A stretch of DNA of 5,073 nt from Anaerolineae bacterium (GCA_017303735.1 JAFLCF010000277.1:1-5073); one strand, 5' to 3'. Shown: positions 1 through 5,073, counted from the first letter of the stretch. Program-made: numbers and translations. The notes: generated by a model not told the origin, from the letters alone.

Positions 1-209
1 GGTGTGCATTGCTGACCCGGATTCAAGCCGAGGTAATTCCACGTCCACGGCGAGTTGGGAAATTGTGAAATGCGCGCCACGCCAATATAACTTGGCAGGG
101 GCCAGGCAAGAAAAACGGGACGGTCATCGGTCAAAGAATAGGCGTGACCTTGCTGAGCCGTTATGGCGATCAACAATAAAACGATGCAGATTTGTATTCC
201 TTTTTTCAT
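1..209 (-). CDS. N-terminal fragment of an exported protein (possibly cell-wall peptidase-like), cut by window edge
   Basis: An open frame starts with ATG at 209-207 and runs off the left edge after 69 codons. The start MKKGIQIC is followed by a hydrophobic core of about residues 5-18 and a c-region ending GHA at residues 21-23. This is a typical Sec signal peptide with likely cleavage before Tyr24, so the product should be exported. The mature part is rich in Trp and Pro (AWPLPSYIGVARISQF at 35-50, then SPWTWNYLGL at 53-62), which is not what a chance frame gives. I have a weak recollection that 'WPLP...SPWTWNYLGL' segments precede M23-type peptidase domains in Chloroflexota, but no catalytic domain is visible, so the function is open. 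A weak AGGG lies 9 bases upstream of the ATG. The gene is 204 bp downstream of the TIR gene and may have its own promoter. Confidence 0.6.
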   Translation of the reverse strand, partial: MKKGIQICIVLLLIAITAQQGHAYSLTDDRPVFLAWPLPSYIGVARISQFPNSPWTWNYLGLNPGQQCT

Positions 210-253
210 GAAGTCCGACCCTGCAGAATGGTTTGAGTTTTTGGAGGTGAAAG

Positions 254-295
254 GTTTCAGGTTGAAGTTTGAAAGTTGGAAGGTTGGAAAGTTGC
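254..295. repeat. degenerate 7/8-bp tandem repeat tract, intergenic
   Basis: Units GTTGAAG, TTTGAAA, GTTGGAAG, GTTGGAAA and GTTG follow each other on the plus strand. This is an imperfect tandem tract with a 7- then 8-bp period, in the gap between the exported-protein gene and the TIR gene. It would lie in the 5' untranslated region of the exported-protein gene if the TATAAT box at 300-305 is its promoter. It resembles, in period and degeneracy, the three tracts found inside the oxidoreductase gene at the other end of the window. No function is evident. Confidence 0.6.
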
Positions 296-299
296 GTCC

Positions 300-305
300 A
301 TTATA
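300..305 (-). promoter_or_regulatory. possible -10 box for the exported-protein gene
   Basis: The minus strand reads TTTTATAATGG here, a perfect TATAAT, about 90 bases upstream of the ATG at 209. I find no convincing -35 hexamer 16-18 bases further upstream, so this rests on the -10 alone. The remaining intergenic bases, 306-413, hold no ORF or strong hairpin that I can see. Confidence 0.25.
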
Positions 306-413
306 AAAGACCTAATGGGTATACGGGGAACAATGTTTAATTGCGACTCATGTCAGCATGGAATACGCTTGTCTAACTTGGATGTCTTTTCAAACAAACT
401 ATCCAACAAATTA

Positions 414-1715
414 TTAAGATAAATTAGGAGCTATCACAACACGAAAGCCAATATAAAAATGATCAAAGAAATTTATATCAGAACCACTACGGCTTTCACA
501 GGAAACGTCTATATCTCTATCACGAAAGGATCCTCCACGTTGCACATGGGATTCGGAATCTTTTTCCATTTCGCGCCCATCATCTACTTTATAAGGATAA
601 GGTTTGTATAAGGAATGACACCATTCCCAAACATTACCACTCATATCAGCACATCCATAAGGGGAGTCGCCAACAGGAGAATATGCTCCAACTGGAGTTG
701 TTTCTCGCTTCCAGCTTTCGAAAGAATTACATTTTTTATCGCTGAAAGTATTACCCCAAGGATACTCTCGCCCATCAATACCACGCGCGGCCTTTTCCCA
801 TTCGGCTTCGGTTGGCAAACGTAAAATTAAACCATGTGGTATTTCAACTTGAAGCAAGCTATTCAACCATTTGCAATATGTAACTGCCTCATTCCACCTA
901 ACGCTAAAAACAGGGTGATCCTTTTTCTTTTCCCAATCAATTACAGGATGCTTCATTCCCTTAGTTTTCAAGAAATGATTATATAACTCATTTGTTATAG
1001 GGTAACGCGCAATCCAATAATCATAAGGAATATCAACTATATGTTGAGGTTTTGAATTTTCGTAAGCACCACCTACTTTATCTCTGCTACTACCCATCGT
1101 AAATTTTCCAGCAGGCACACGCACGACTTCTATGCCATTAGAAAATATATGCCTACTTTGATTGATTCTCAATGGATTAACTTTTTGAGAATAAAACTCT
1201 CCTTGCGATTTAGCGGCTATAAAGTTTGGTCTTTTTATTTCCTCCCATTCTTTGTCTTGTTTATCACTTTCTAAGTTTACATCAAGAGAATCTCCTCGCC
1301 TCTTTAAACTTACTAAAATCTTTTGAAGAGCTCTTTCCCGTTGACCTTCAAAATAATCCGCATACTGCCAACGTGCTAAACGTTTTGGAGGAACACATTC
1401 TTCCAACCGGACAGGAATGATGAATAATGTCCCTTCGGGTTTGTAATCAGCATAATCCAAAGCAATGCGGATTTCACGTTGAACGTATCCCTCTTTGGTG
1501 ATGGAGTTGTTAGAAAGGCAGACGAGAATCACATCGGTAGCTTCGATGGCTTTTTCGATCTCCAGATCCCAGTCCATGCCGGGGAAAAGTTCTTCTTCGT
1601 CCAGCCAGGGTTGAATCCATGCTTCAGCGCGGAGTTTTTGATACAACTCGCGGACGGCGGGTTTGTCCGCGGAGGAATGGCAGAGGAAGACTTTGAGTGG
1701 TCGATTTGTGGACAT
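414..1715 (-). CDS. TIR domain - FGE/C-type-lectin-fold fusion protein (putative sensor-effector)
   Basis: The protein has 433 residues and no signal peptide or membrane segment, so it is likely cytoplasmic. Residues 1-140 form a TIR domain: KVFLCHSSADK (8-18), the BB-loop region WLDEEELFPGMDW (37-49), and GYVQREIRIAL (76-86), where Glu81 is the candidate catalytic glutamate of NAD-cleaving TIRs. A polar linker of about 50 residues follows. Residues 195-428 match the FGE-sulfatase/SUMF1 fold: FTMGS (205), HPVFSVRWNEAVTYCKWLN (267-285), LPTEAEWEKAARG (300), YPWGN (318), YGCADMSGNVWEWC (353-366), RGGSF (393) and IGFRVV (422). The Cys pair used by true FGEs downstream of GGS is not there, so formylglycine synthesis is unlikely and ligand binding more so. 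Family knowledge links such TIR fusions to bacterial signalling or defence; the ligand here is unknown. The start chosen gives a standard TIR N-terminus with a GGGG stretch 7 bases upstream. Confidence 0.9.
   Translation of the reverse strand: MSTNRPLKVFLCHSSADKPAVRELYQKLRAEAWIQPWLDEEELFPGMDWDLEIEKAIEATDVILVCLSNNSITKEGYVQREIRIALDYADYKPEGTLFIIPVRLEECVPPKRLARWQYADYFEGQRERALQKILVSLKRRGDSLDVNLESDKQDKEWEEIKRPNFIAAKSQGEFYSQKVNPLRINQSRHIFSNGIEVVRVPAGKFTMGSSRDKVGGAYENSKPQHIVDIPYDYWIARYPITNELYNHFLKTKGMKHPVIDWEKKKDHPVFSVRWNEAVTYCKWLNSLLQVEIPHGLILRLPTEAEWEKAARGIDGREYPWGNTFSDKKCNSFESWKRETTPVGAYSPVGDSPYGCADMSGNVWEWCHSLYKPYPYKVDDGREMEKDSESHVQRGGSFRDRDIDVSCESRSGSDINFFDHFYIGFRVVIAPNLS
435..539 (-). other. 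candidate DGR-type variable region at the C-terminus of the FGE fold
   Basis: Between RGGS (residues 393-396) and IGFRVV (422-427) lie 25 residues, 397-421. With Ile422 included, 22 of these 26 codons end in T or C, and they span a wide set of residues (Phe, Arg, Asp, Val, Ser, Cys, Gly, His, Tyr, Asn). Adenine-directed mutagenesis of AAY codons by a diversity-generating retroelement produces this pattern. FGE/C-type-lectin folds with this RGGS...GFR frame are established DGR targets. No template repeat or reverse transcriptase is in the window, and natural FGE-like proteins also vary here, so this is a hypothesis. Confidence 0.35.
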
Positions 1716-1723
1716 AGGTTTTC

Positions 1724-1733
1724 CCCAATTGGG
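1724..1733. promoter_or_regulatory. 10-bp palindrome CCCAATTGGG before the TIR gene
   Basis: A perfect 10-bp palindrome lies 9 to 18 bases upstream of the TIR start codon, between the TATAAT box and the ATG. It overlaps the GGGG that serves as the only Shine-Dalgarno-like sequence. It could be an operator or a small hairpin masking ribosome entry. At this length chance is a real alternative. Confidence 0.2.
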
Positions 1734-1741
1734 ATGTGCAA

Positions 1742-1747
1742 ATTATA
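1742..1747 (-). promoter_or_regulatory. probable -10 box for the TIR-FGE gene
   Basis: The minus strand reads TTGTATAATTTG, a consensus TATAAT, 26 bases upstream of the ATG at 1715. This would give a leader of about 20 bases. No good -35 hexamer is found at 16-18 bp spacing: that position falls in the loop and arm of the hairpin at 1753-1783. The box suggests the TIR gene can be transcribed separately from the ammonia-lyase gene. Confidence 0.4.
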
Positions 1748-1752
1748 CAATG

Positions 1753-1783
1753 ATGCCCTCCCAAAAGACTACTCGGAGGGCAT
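1753..1783 (-). terminator. hairpin after the ammonia-lyase gene, likely terminator
   Basis: ATGCCCTCC (1753-1761) and GGAGGGCAT (1775-1783) are perfect 9-bp complements around a 13-base loop. The hairpin starts 6 bases after the HAL stop codon. On the minus strand the stem is followed by CATTGTATAATTT, which is T-rich but lacks a clean run of T, so termination may be partial. It lies directly against the TATAAT box of the next gene. Confidence 0.6.
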
Positions 1784-1789
1784 TTGTAT

Positions 1790-3325
1790 TTACGGCAAGA
1801 CCTTCCCCTCCGCCACCAGTTGACGCACCGCCTCCATATACTCGTACATCACCGTATCTGACTCAATGAACGGAACACTTTCGCGGATCATGGCGTAGGC
1901 GTTTCTTGTCCCTGCACCCAAACGTTTTTCTTCGCCGATGACCTGCTTGCGGAAGTCGACTCCCTGCGCGGCAGACATCAACTCAATCGCGAGGATTCGC
2001 TCCACGTTATCGAGCACGCTTCTTAATTTAACCGCGGCTGTTGCGCCCATACTGACATGGTCCTCTACGTTAGCGGATGTTGGGATTGTATCCACACTGG
2101 CGGGGTGCGCAAAAACTTTATTCTCGGTTGCCAGTGCCGCCGCCGTATATTGCAAGATCATAAAGCCGGAATTCAATCCGCCTTGCTTGGTGAGGAAGGC
2201 AGGCAAGGTGTGGATGTTCGAGCTTTCATCGGTCAATCGCATCGTGCGCCGTTCCGAGATATTGCCCAACTCCGCCACGGAGAAGGCGAGGTAATCCATT
2301 GCAATCGCCAGCGGCTCGCCGTGGAAGTTGCCACCGGATAAAACTGTGATTTCATCTTTCTCGTCAATAAAGATCAGCGGATTATCCGTCACCGCATTCA
2401 ATTCGATTTCAAACACCCAACGCGCATACGCAATCGCATCTCGCACCGCGCCATGCACCTGCGGAATACACCGCAGCGTATACGCATCCTGCACATTCAG
2501 AGACGAATGCTCACGGGTGAACTCACTGCCTTTCAACAAACTACGCAAATAAGCCGCACACTCGATCTGGCGCGGAAACGGTCGCAGGTTATGAATGCGT
2601 TCGTCGAAAGCCAAGTCCGTTCCATTCAGGGCTTCGAGGCTCAAGCATCCGGCAATATCCGCGGTCTGACTGTATCTCTCTGCTCGCAAGGTTTGCAAGA
2701 CACCCATCGCCGTCATAATCGTCGTGCCATTCGTCAGCGCCAAACCTTCCTTCGCCGCCAACTTGATCGGCGTCAGCCCGGCTCGCTTAAACGCCTCCGC
2801 ACCAGACATCACCTCGCCTTGATATTCCACCTTGCCTTCACCAATGATCGGCAACGCCATGTGCGCCAGCGGAGCAAGGTCACCGCTCGCGCCGAGCGAC
2901 CCCTTTTCAGGAATCACAGGATGAACTCCTGCATTGAGCATGTCCACTAAGAGTTGCAAAGTAGTCAGGCGAATGCCGGAATGTCCGCGTGAAAGCGTGT
3001 TCGCGCGAATCAACATAATGGCGCGTGTGGTTGGGGTATCGAACGCATTACCCACCCCCACCGCATGACTCACCAAAATATTGCGCTGCAACAATTCCAC
3101 CTGATCGGGCGGAATGATCTTATCTTTGAACGCGCCGAAGCCGGTTGTGATTCCATACGCAATCGTGCCGCGCGCCAGCAAGGTCTGCACCGCATCTGCG
3201 GCACGCGTCACCAATTTCTTCGCCGCGTCACTAATCTCCACCCGTGGCGCGTTTGGCTTTCCATATGCCACCGCCTGCACCTGATCGAAGGTCAAACTTT
3301 GTCCATCAAGATAAATTATGTCCAT
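1790..3325 (-). CDS. hutH: histidine ammonia-lyase (MIO aromatic amino acid lyase family)
   Basis: At 511 residues this is full length for histidine ammonia-lyase, which deaminates L-histidine to trans-urocanate in the cytoplasm. The MIO electrophile forms from Ala146-Ser147-Gly148 in GSLGASGDLAPLAH. Other active-site residues, matched to the Pseudomonas putida enzyme, are Tyr57 (AYGITTGFG), His87, Asn199 (TNGT), Gln279/Tyr282/Arg285 (VQDAYTLRC), Phe334 (GGNFHG) and Glu421 (VEDHVSMG). The Ser-His pair at 86-87 (LVSHAVGVG) is the selectivity signature of histidine rather than tyrosine or phenylalanine lyases. Val420 replaces the Gln that usually precedes the glutamate, and Asn199 follows Thr rather than Leu/Ile, so the substrate should be treated as probable. 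No hutU, hutI or hutG is nearby. The ATG at 3325 is preceded by GAGG with only a 4-base spacer. Confidence 0.93.
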   Translation of the reverse strand: MDIIYLDGQSLTFDQVQAVAYGKPNAPRVEISDAAKKLVTRAADAVQTLLARGTIAYGITTGFGAFKDKIIPPDQVELLQRNILVSHAVGVGNAFDTPTTRAIMLIRANTLSRGHSGIRLTTLQLLVDMLNAGVHPVIPEKGSLGASGDLAPLAHMALPIIGEGKVEYQGEVMSGAEAFKRAGLTPIKLAAKEGLALTNGTTIMTAMGVLQTLRAERYSQTADIAGCLSLEALNGTDLAFDERIHNLRPFPRQIECAAYLRSLLKGSEFTREHSSLNVQDAYTLRCIPQVHGAVRDAIAYARWVFEIELNAVTDNPLIFIDEKDEITVLSGGNFHGEPLAIAMDYLAFSVAELGNISERRTMRLTDESSNIHTLPAFLTKQGGLNSGFMILQYTAAALATENKVFAHPASVDTIPTSANVEDHVSMGATAAVKLRSVLDNVERILAIELMSAAQGVDFRKQVIGEEKRLGAGTRNAYAMIRESVPFIESDTVMYEYMEAVRQLVAEGKVLP

Positions 3326-3356
3326 GCAACCTCATTATTTAATGAAGAAATATTTT

Positions 3357-3435
3357 CACCACGAAGGACACCAAGGTCACGAAGGAAAAACACGTACAGA
3401 TTCTTCCCCTTTGTTTACTTCGTGTCCTTTGTGGT
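3357..3435. repeat. inverted repeat made of 9-bp units (stem-loop, 42-base loop)
   Basis: The left arm holds three 9-bp units: CACGAAGGA (3360), CACCAAGGT (3369) and CACGAAGGA (3378). The right arm, CTTCGTGTCCTTTGTGGT (3418-3435), is the reverse complement of 3358-3375 at 16 of 18 positions, one further position being a possible G-U pair. The element fills most of the 132-bp gap between the acetyltransferase stop and the HAL start. It could act as a transcript-stabilising or attenuating hairpin, or be a dispersed REP-like element. I recall similar 'CACGAAGGACACGAAGG' elements in many environmental genomes but cannot verify this here. It is not a clean terminator because no T run follows on the minus strand. 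Confidence 0.75.
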
Positions 3436-3457
3436 TAATGGTTTTGAGAAAAATTTT

Positions 3458-4009
3458 TTACTCCGCCACCCGCTTCGACATGATAATATCCGGCTTGCCC
3501 AATCCATTTGCATCGGGCACCACACCTGTAATCACATAGCCCATCTTTTGATAGAACTCATACGGATGCCCCTTGAAGTTCTGAATGTTCTTTATCTTGT
3601 CCCACAAGTCCACATACAGATCCACATTCGCAAGCGATGTCATCTCATCCTGATCATCAGAACCAAGCGTAATCGTCAACCCGCCGCGCTGCCGTACTTG
3701 TTCTTCAAGAGCCAGCACCAACGCCCGCCCAATGCCCCTGCCTTGCAAACCCAGCTGCACCGCCAGCGGATGCAACTCCCATACCATGCCATCATATCCA
3801 GAGATGCCACCGATCATACCAAGCAGCTTTTCATCGTCCACAGCAACAAGGCAAATGCGTTCTGCTTCGCACATTTCTTCTACTTCTTTCAAACCATCTT
3901 CAAACGTCTCCCACGCATCCGCCCAATGCTCGCGAAAAGCGTCCACCAGCAACTGCGCCATCTGATGCTTAATCGCTTCATCTTTTCCGTCGAACGAAAA
4001 AATTCGCAT
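3458..4009 (-). CDS. aac(6'): GNAT acetyltransferase, aminoglycoside 6'-N-acetyltransferase AAC(6')-Ii-like
   Basis: The protein is 183 residues, close to the 182 of enterococcal AAC(6')-Ii, which acetylates the 6'-amino group of aminoglycosides with acetyl-CoA. From memory, collinear matches include EVEEM (42-46), WELHPL (77-82), RGG-T-LG-DD (108-119), IQN...HPYEFY.K.GY (142-158) and the NG.KPDI.M (168-177) tail. Residues matching AAC(6')-Ii Glu72, His74, Leu76 and Tyr147 are present as Glu78, His80, Leu82 and Tyr153. The acetyl-CoA loop QGRGIG (89-94) is canonical. The frame could extend 17 codons upstream to 4060, but that adds a basic, unfamilial N-terminus overlapping the upstream gene. 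The ATG at 4009 gives the family start and sits one base after the upstream stop (TAAGATG), suggesting translational coupling. No strong Shine-Dalgarno is visible. The true substrate may not be an aminoglycoside. Confidence 0.85.
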   Translation of the reverse strand: MRIFSFDGKDEAIKHQMAQLLVDAFREHWADAWETFEDGLKEVEEMCEAERICLVAVDDEKLLGMIGGISGYDGMVWELHPLAVQLGLQGRGIGRALVLALEEQVRQRGGLTITLGSDDQDEMTSLANVDLYVDLWDKIKNIQNFKGHPYEFYQKMGYVITGVVPDANGLGKPDIIMSKRVAE

Positions 4010-4010
4010 C

Positions 4011-5073
4011 TTATTTAATCTCAACCGGATTTCCACTGCGAATCGACTCGACCGCCGCAAACGTGGACTTGGTCACAGCGATGATCTGTTCATACGGAAT
4101 CGGCGCCTCTTTCCCCGCTTTGACCGACTCAGCGAAAGCAGCCATCTCTGCCCTCCAGCCTTTGTCTTGTGTAATTCTTTCCTCTTTCCTCTTGCCATCT
4201 TTCACAGTGGTCAATGAGACATAATCATCCAGCACCGCCACCAATCCCCCACAGAACACCTCCAAGCGTTCCTTCGGCATAGACTTATCGCCGTTCGCCA
4301 GATAATCCACCACACCGATGGAGCCATCTGCAAAGGTGAAGGTCATCGAGACGTTATCTTCTTTATATTTGCCGTTGTTGGGCAACGCATGAGCCGAGAC
4401 TTTTACAGGCAATGCCCCAACCAGGAAAGTAATCAGATCAATAAAGTGACACGCCTCGCCGATAATTCGTCCGCCGCCGATGGCTTCGTCTTGCGTCCAG
4501 TGATTGGCAGGGATGAAACCCGCGTTGACGCGATAATGCGCATGGAGAGGCTCACTTCGATTTACGATTTGCGATTTCAGGTTTTGGATTAACGGCGAGA
4601 ATCTACGGTTGAAACCGACAGTGAGAAGCGCTTGGCTGTTAGCTTTTAGCTGTTTGCTGATCGCTGAAAGCTGACCACTATTAATAGATAACGGTTTCTC
4701 CACAAACACATGCTTTCCCGCCTTCAACGCTTTCACGATCAAATCCGCATGGGTGTCGTGTCTTGTAAGGATCGCGACCGTATTGATCTTCGGGTCATTG
4801 ATGATCTCATCTTCCGATGAGGTAGCATACTGAAAACCAAACTTCTTGCCAGAGTGCTGAGCGTGAAGTCCGCCAGAGGATGCGATGCCAACCAGTTCAA
4901 AGTCTTTGTTGTTTTTGAGGATGGGCAGCAAAGTGGAGTTGGCGAAGAGACCAGCACCGAGAACACCCAACTTGACCGTAGACGATGGACGATGGACGGT
5001 GGGCAGGAACTCAACCCTTCTTTCCTCTTTCATCTTTCCTTCGGGGTATGTTAGAAGGACCCCAAGAAATGGT
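4011..5073 (-). CDS. Gfo/Idh/MocA-family oxidoreductase, probably C-terminal half of a bi-domain dehydrogenase; 5' end outside window
   Basis: The frame is open from the right edge to the TAA at 4013-4011. Numbered from the ATG at 5033, the NAD(P)-binding Rossmann motif is GVLGAG (23-28), followed by AILTRHDTHADL (87-98), the EKP signature (112-114), GFNRRFSP (140-147), YRVNAGFIP (167-175) and GGGRIIGEACHFIDL (186-200). That last stretch contains the usual acid/base-region histidine (His196). The frame upstream of 5033 continues with FLGVLLTYPEGK before the ATG. In bi-domain oxidoreductases (zinc-dehydrogenase-like N-half plus Gfo/Idh C-half), a similar stretch joins the two halves. I therefore infer that Met at 5033 is internal and the N-terminal half lies beyond 5073. 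Such proteins often sit in surface-polysaccharide loci, but the substrate cannot be told. Three heptamer repeat tracts lie within the coding sequence. Confidence 0.85.
   Translation of the reverse strand, partial: PFLGVLLTYPEGKMKEERRVEFLPTVHRPSSTVKLGVLGAGLFANSTLLPILKNNKDFELVGIASSGGLHAQHSGKKFGFQYATSSEDEIINDPKINTVAILTRHDTHADLIVKALKAGKHVFVEKPLSINSGQLSAISKQLKANSQALLTVGFNRRFSPLIQNLKSQIVNRSEPLHAHYRVNAGFIPANHWTQDEAIGGGRIIGEACHFIDLITFLVGALPVKVSAHALPNNGKYKEDNVSMTFTFADGSIGVVDYLANGDKSMPKERLEVFCGGLVAVLDDYVSLTTVKDGKRKEERITQDKGWRAEMAAFAESVKAGKEAPIPYEQIIAVTKSTFAAVESIRSGNPVEIK
4558..4578. repeat. three tandem 7-bp units inside the oxidoreductase gene
   Basis: Units CGATTTA, CGATTTG and CGATTTC follow directly on the plus strand (21 bp). 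On the coding strand they give part of the segment LKSQIVNRSE in the helix after GFNRRFSP. Three units equal seven codons, so the frame is kept. Confidence 0.7.
4633..4674. repeat. six tandem 7-bp units inside the oxidoreductase gene
   Basis: On the coding strand the units are TCAGCTT, TCAGCGA, TCAGCAA, ACAGCTA, AAAGCTA and ACAGCCA (42 bp), with core WMAGCNW. They encode most of the stretch GQLSAISKQLKANSQA between EKPL and GFNRRFSP. Six units equal fourteen codons, so the frame is kept. Confidence 0.7.
4981..5001. repeat. three tandem 7-bp units in the inter-domain linker of the oxidoreductase gene
   Basis: Units GACGATG, GACGATG and GACGGTG lie in tandem on the plus strand. The surrounding 26 bp (4975-5000) begin ACCGT and end ACGGT, a short inverted repeat. 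Translated, the tract gives PTVHRPSST just before the Rossmann motif, in the presumed linker between the two catalytic halves. Confidence 0.7.

Noticed and set aside
81..90. GCCAATATAA occurs exactly at 81-90 and again at 447-456, inside the candidate variable region; considered as part of a DGR template repeat.
   Set aside because: The flanks on both sides differ completely, and at 81-90 the bases encode Tyr-Ile-Gly in a different, plausible exported protein. A 10-base match is short enough to be chance.
350..365. Small palindromic motif CATGTCAGCATG in the gap after the TIR gene, considered as a terminator.
   Set aside because: The stem is only 4 bp, with no G+C-rich arm and no T run; it is too weak to support.
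1479..1823. Plus-strand open frame across the TIR region.
   Set aside because: It lies opposite a clearly conserved TIR coding sequence and its translation shows no recognisable domain; it is a shadow frame.
3357..3435. Reading the 9-bp repeat tract as a CRISPR array.
   Set aside because: The units are 9 bp with no spacers, and the two arms are inverted relative to each other; nothing has CRISPR geometry.
3065..4018. Long plus-strand open frame (317 codons) spanning the HAL start, the repeat gap and the acetyltransferase.
   Set aside because: It runs antisense through two well-supported genes and the inverted repeat, and the translation (rich in His, Arg and Gln) has no family features.
4010..4060. 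Upstream start at 4060 for the acetyltransferase gene.
   Set aside because: It would add 17 residues (MRRSSRFAVEIRLRLNK) absent from the family and overlap the upstream coding sequence by 50 bases; the ATG at 4009 fits the AAC(6')-Ii length.

Overview
The window is a gene-dense bacterial chromosomal segment in which every supported gene is on the minus strand. Transcription runs from right (5073) to left (1). The setting looks like an Anaerolineae-type member of the Chloroflexota. That is an inference from three things: a C-terminal half that resembles the 'bi-domain' oxidoreductases, a TIR protein fused to a formylglycine-generating-enzyme (FGE) fold, and many short degenerate tandem repeats. 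No rRNA or other lineage marker is present to prove it.

Layout in transcription order. (1) 5073-4011: the C-terminal, Gfo/Idh/MocA half of an oxidoreductase whose reading frame stays open through the right edge of the window. The ATG at 5033 is therefore probably internal. (2) 4009-3458: a GNAT acetyltransferase of the aminoglycoside 6'-N-acetyltransferase AAC(6')-Ii type, starting one base after the oxidoreductase stop. (3) A 132-bp gap filled largely by an inverted repeat built from 9-bp units. (4) 3325-1790: a complete histidine ammonia-lyase (HAL) with the MIO triad. (5) A 74-bp gap with a hairpin that may end the HAL transcript and a TATAAT box that may start the next one. (6) 1715-414: a TIR domain joined to an FGE/C-type-lectin-fold domain. 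(7) A 204-bp gap with a degenerate 7/8-bp repeat tract. (8) 209-1: the N-terminal fragment of an exported protein, cut by the left edge.

The most interesting locus is the TIR-FGE gene. The FGE fold appears to lack the cysteine pair needed for formylglycine formation. Its C-terminal segment, between an RGGS motif and an IGFRVV motif, is made almost entirely of NNT/NNC codons, as expected of the variable region of a diversity-generating retroelement (DGR) target. The TIR half and the FGE half also differ sharply in base composition (about 57% versus 30% GC in two hand-counted 120-bp samples), so the gene looks like a mosaic. A plausible reading is a signalling or defence protein with an exchangeable or diversifiable sensor and a TIR effector. 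No reverse transcriptase or template repeat lies inside the window, so the DGR link is a hypothesis.

The second theme is repeats. Four degenerate tandem tracts with a period of 7 (or 7/8) bp are present. Three lie inside the oxidoreductase coding sequence, each with a copy number (3, 3 and 6) that keeps the reading frame. The metabolic genes (oxidoreductase, acetyltransferase, HAL) do not form an obvious pathway together.
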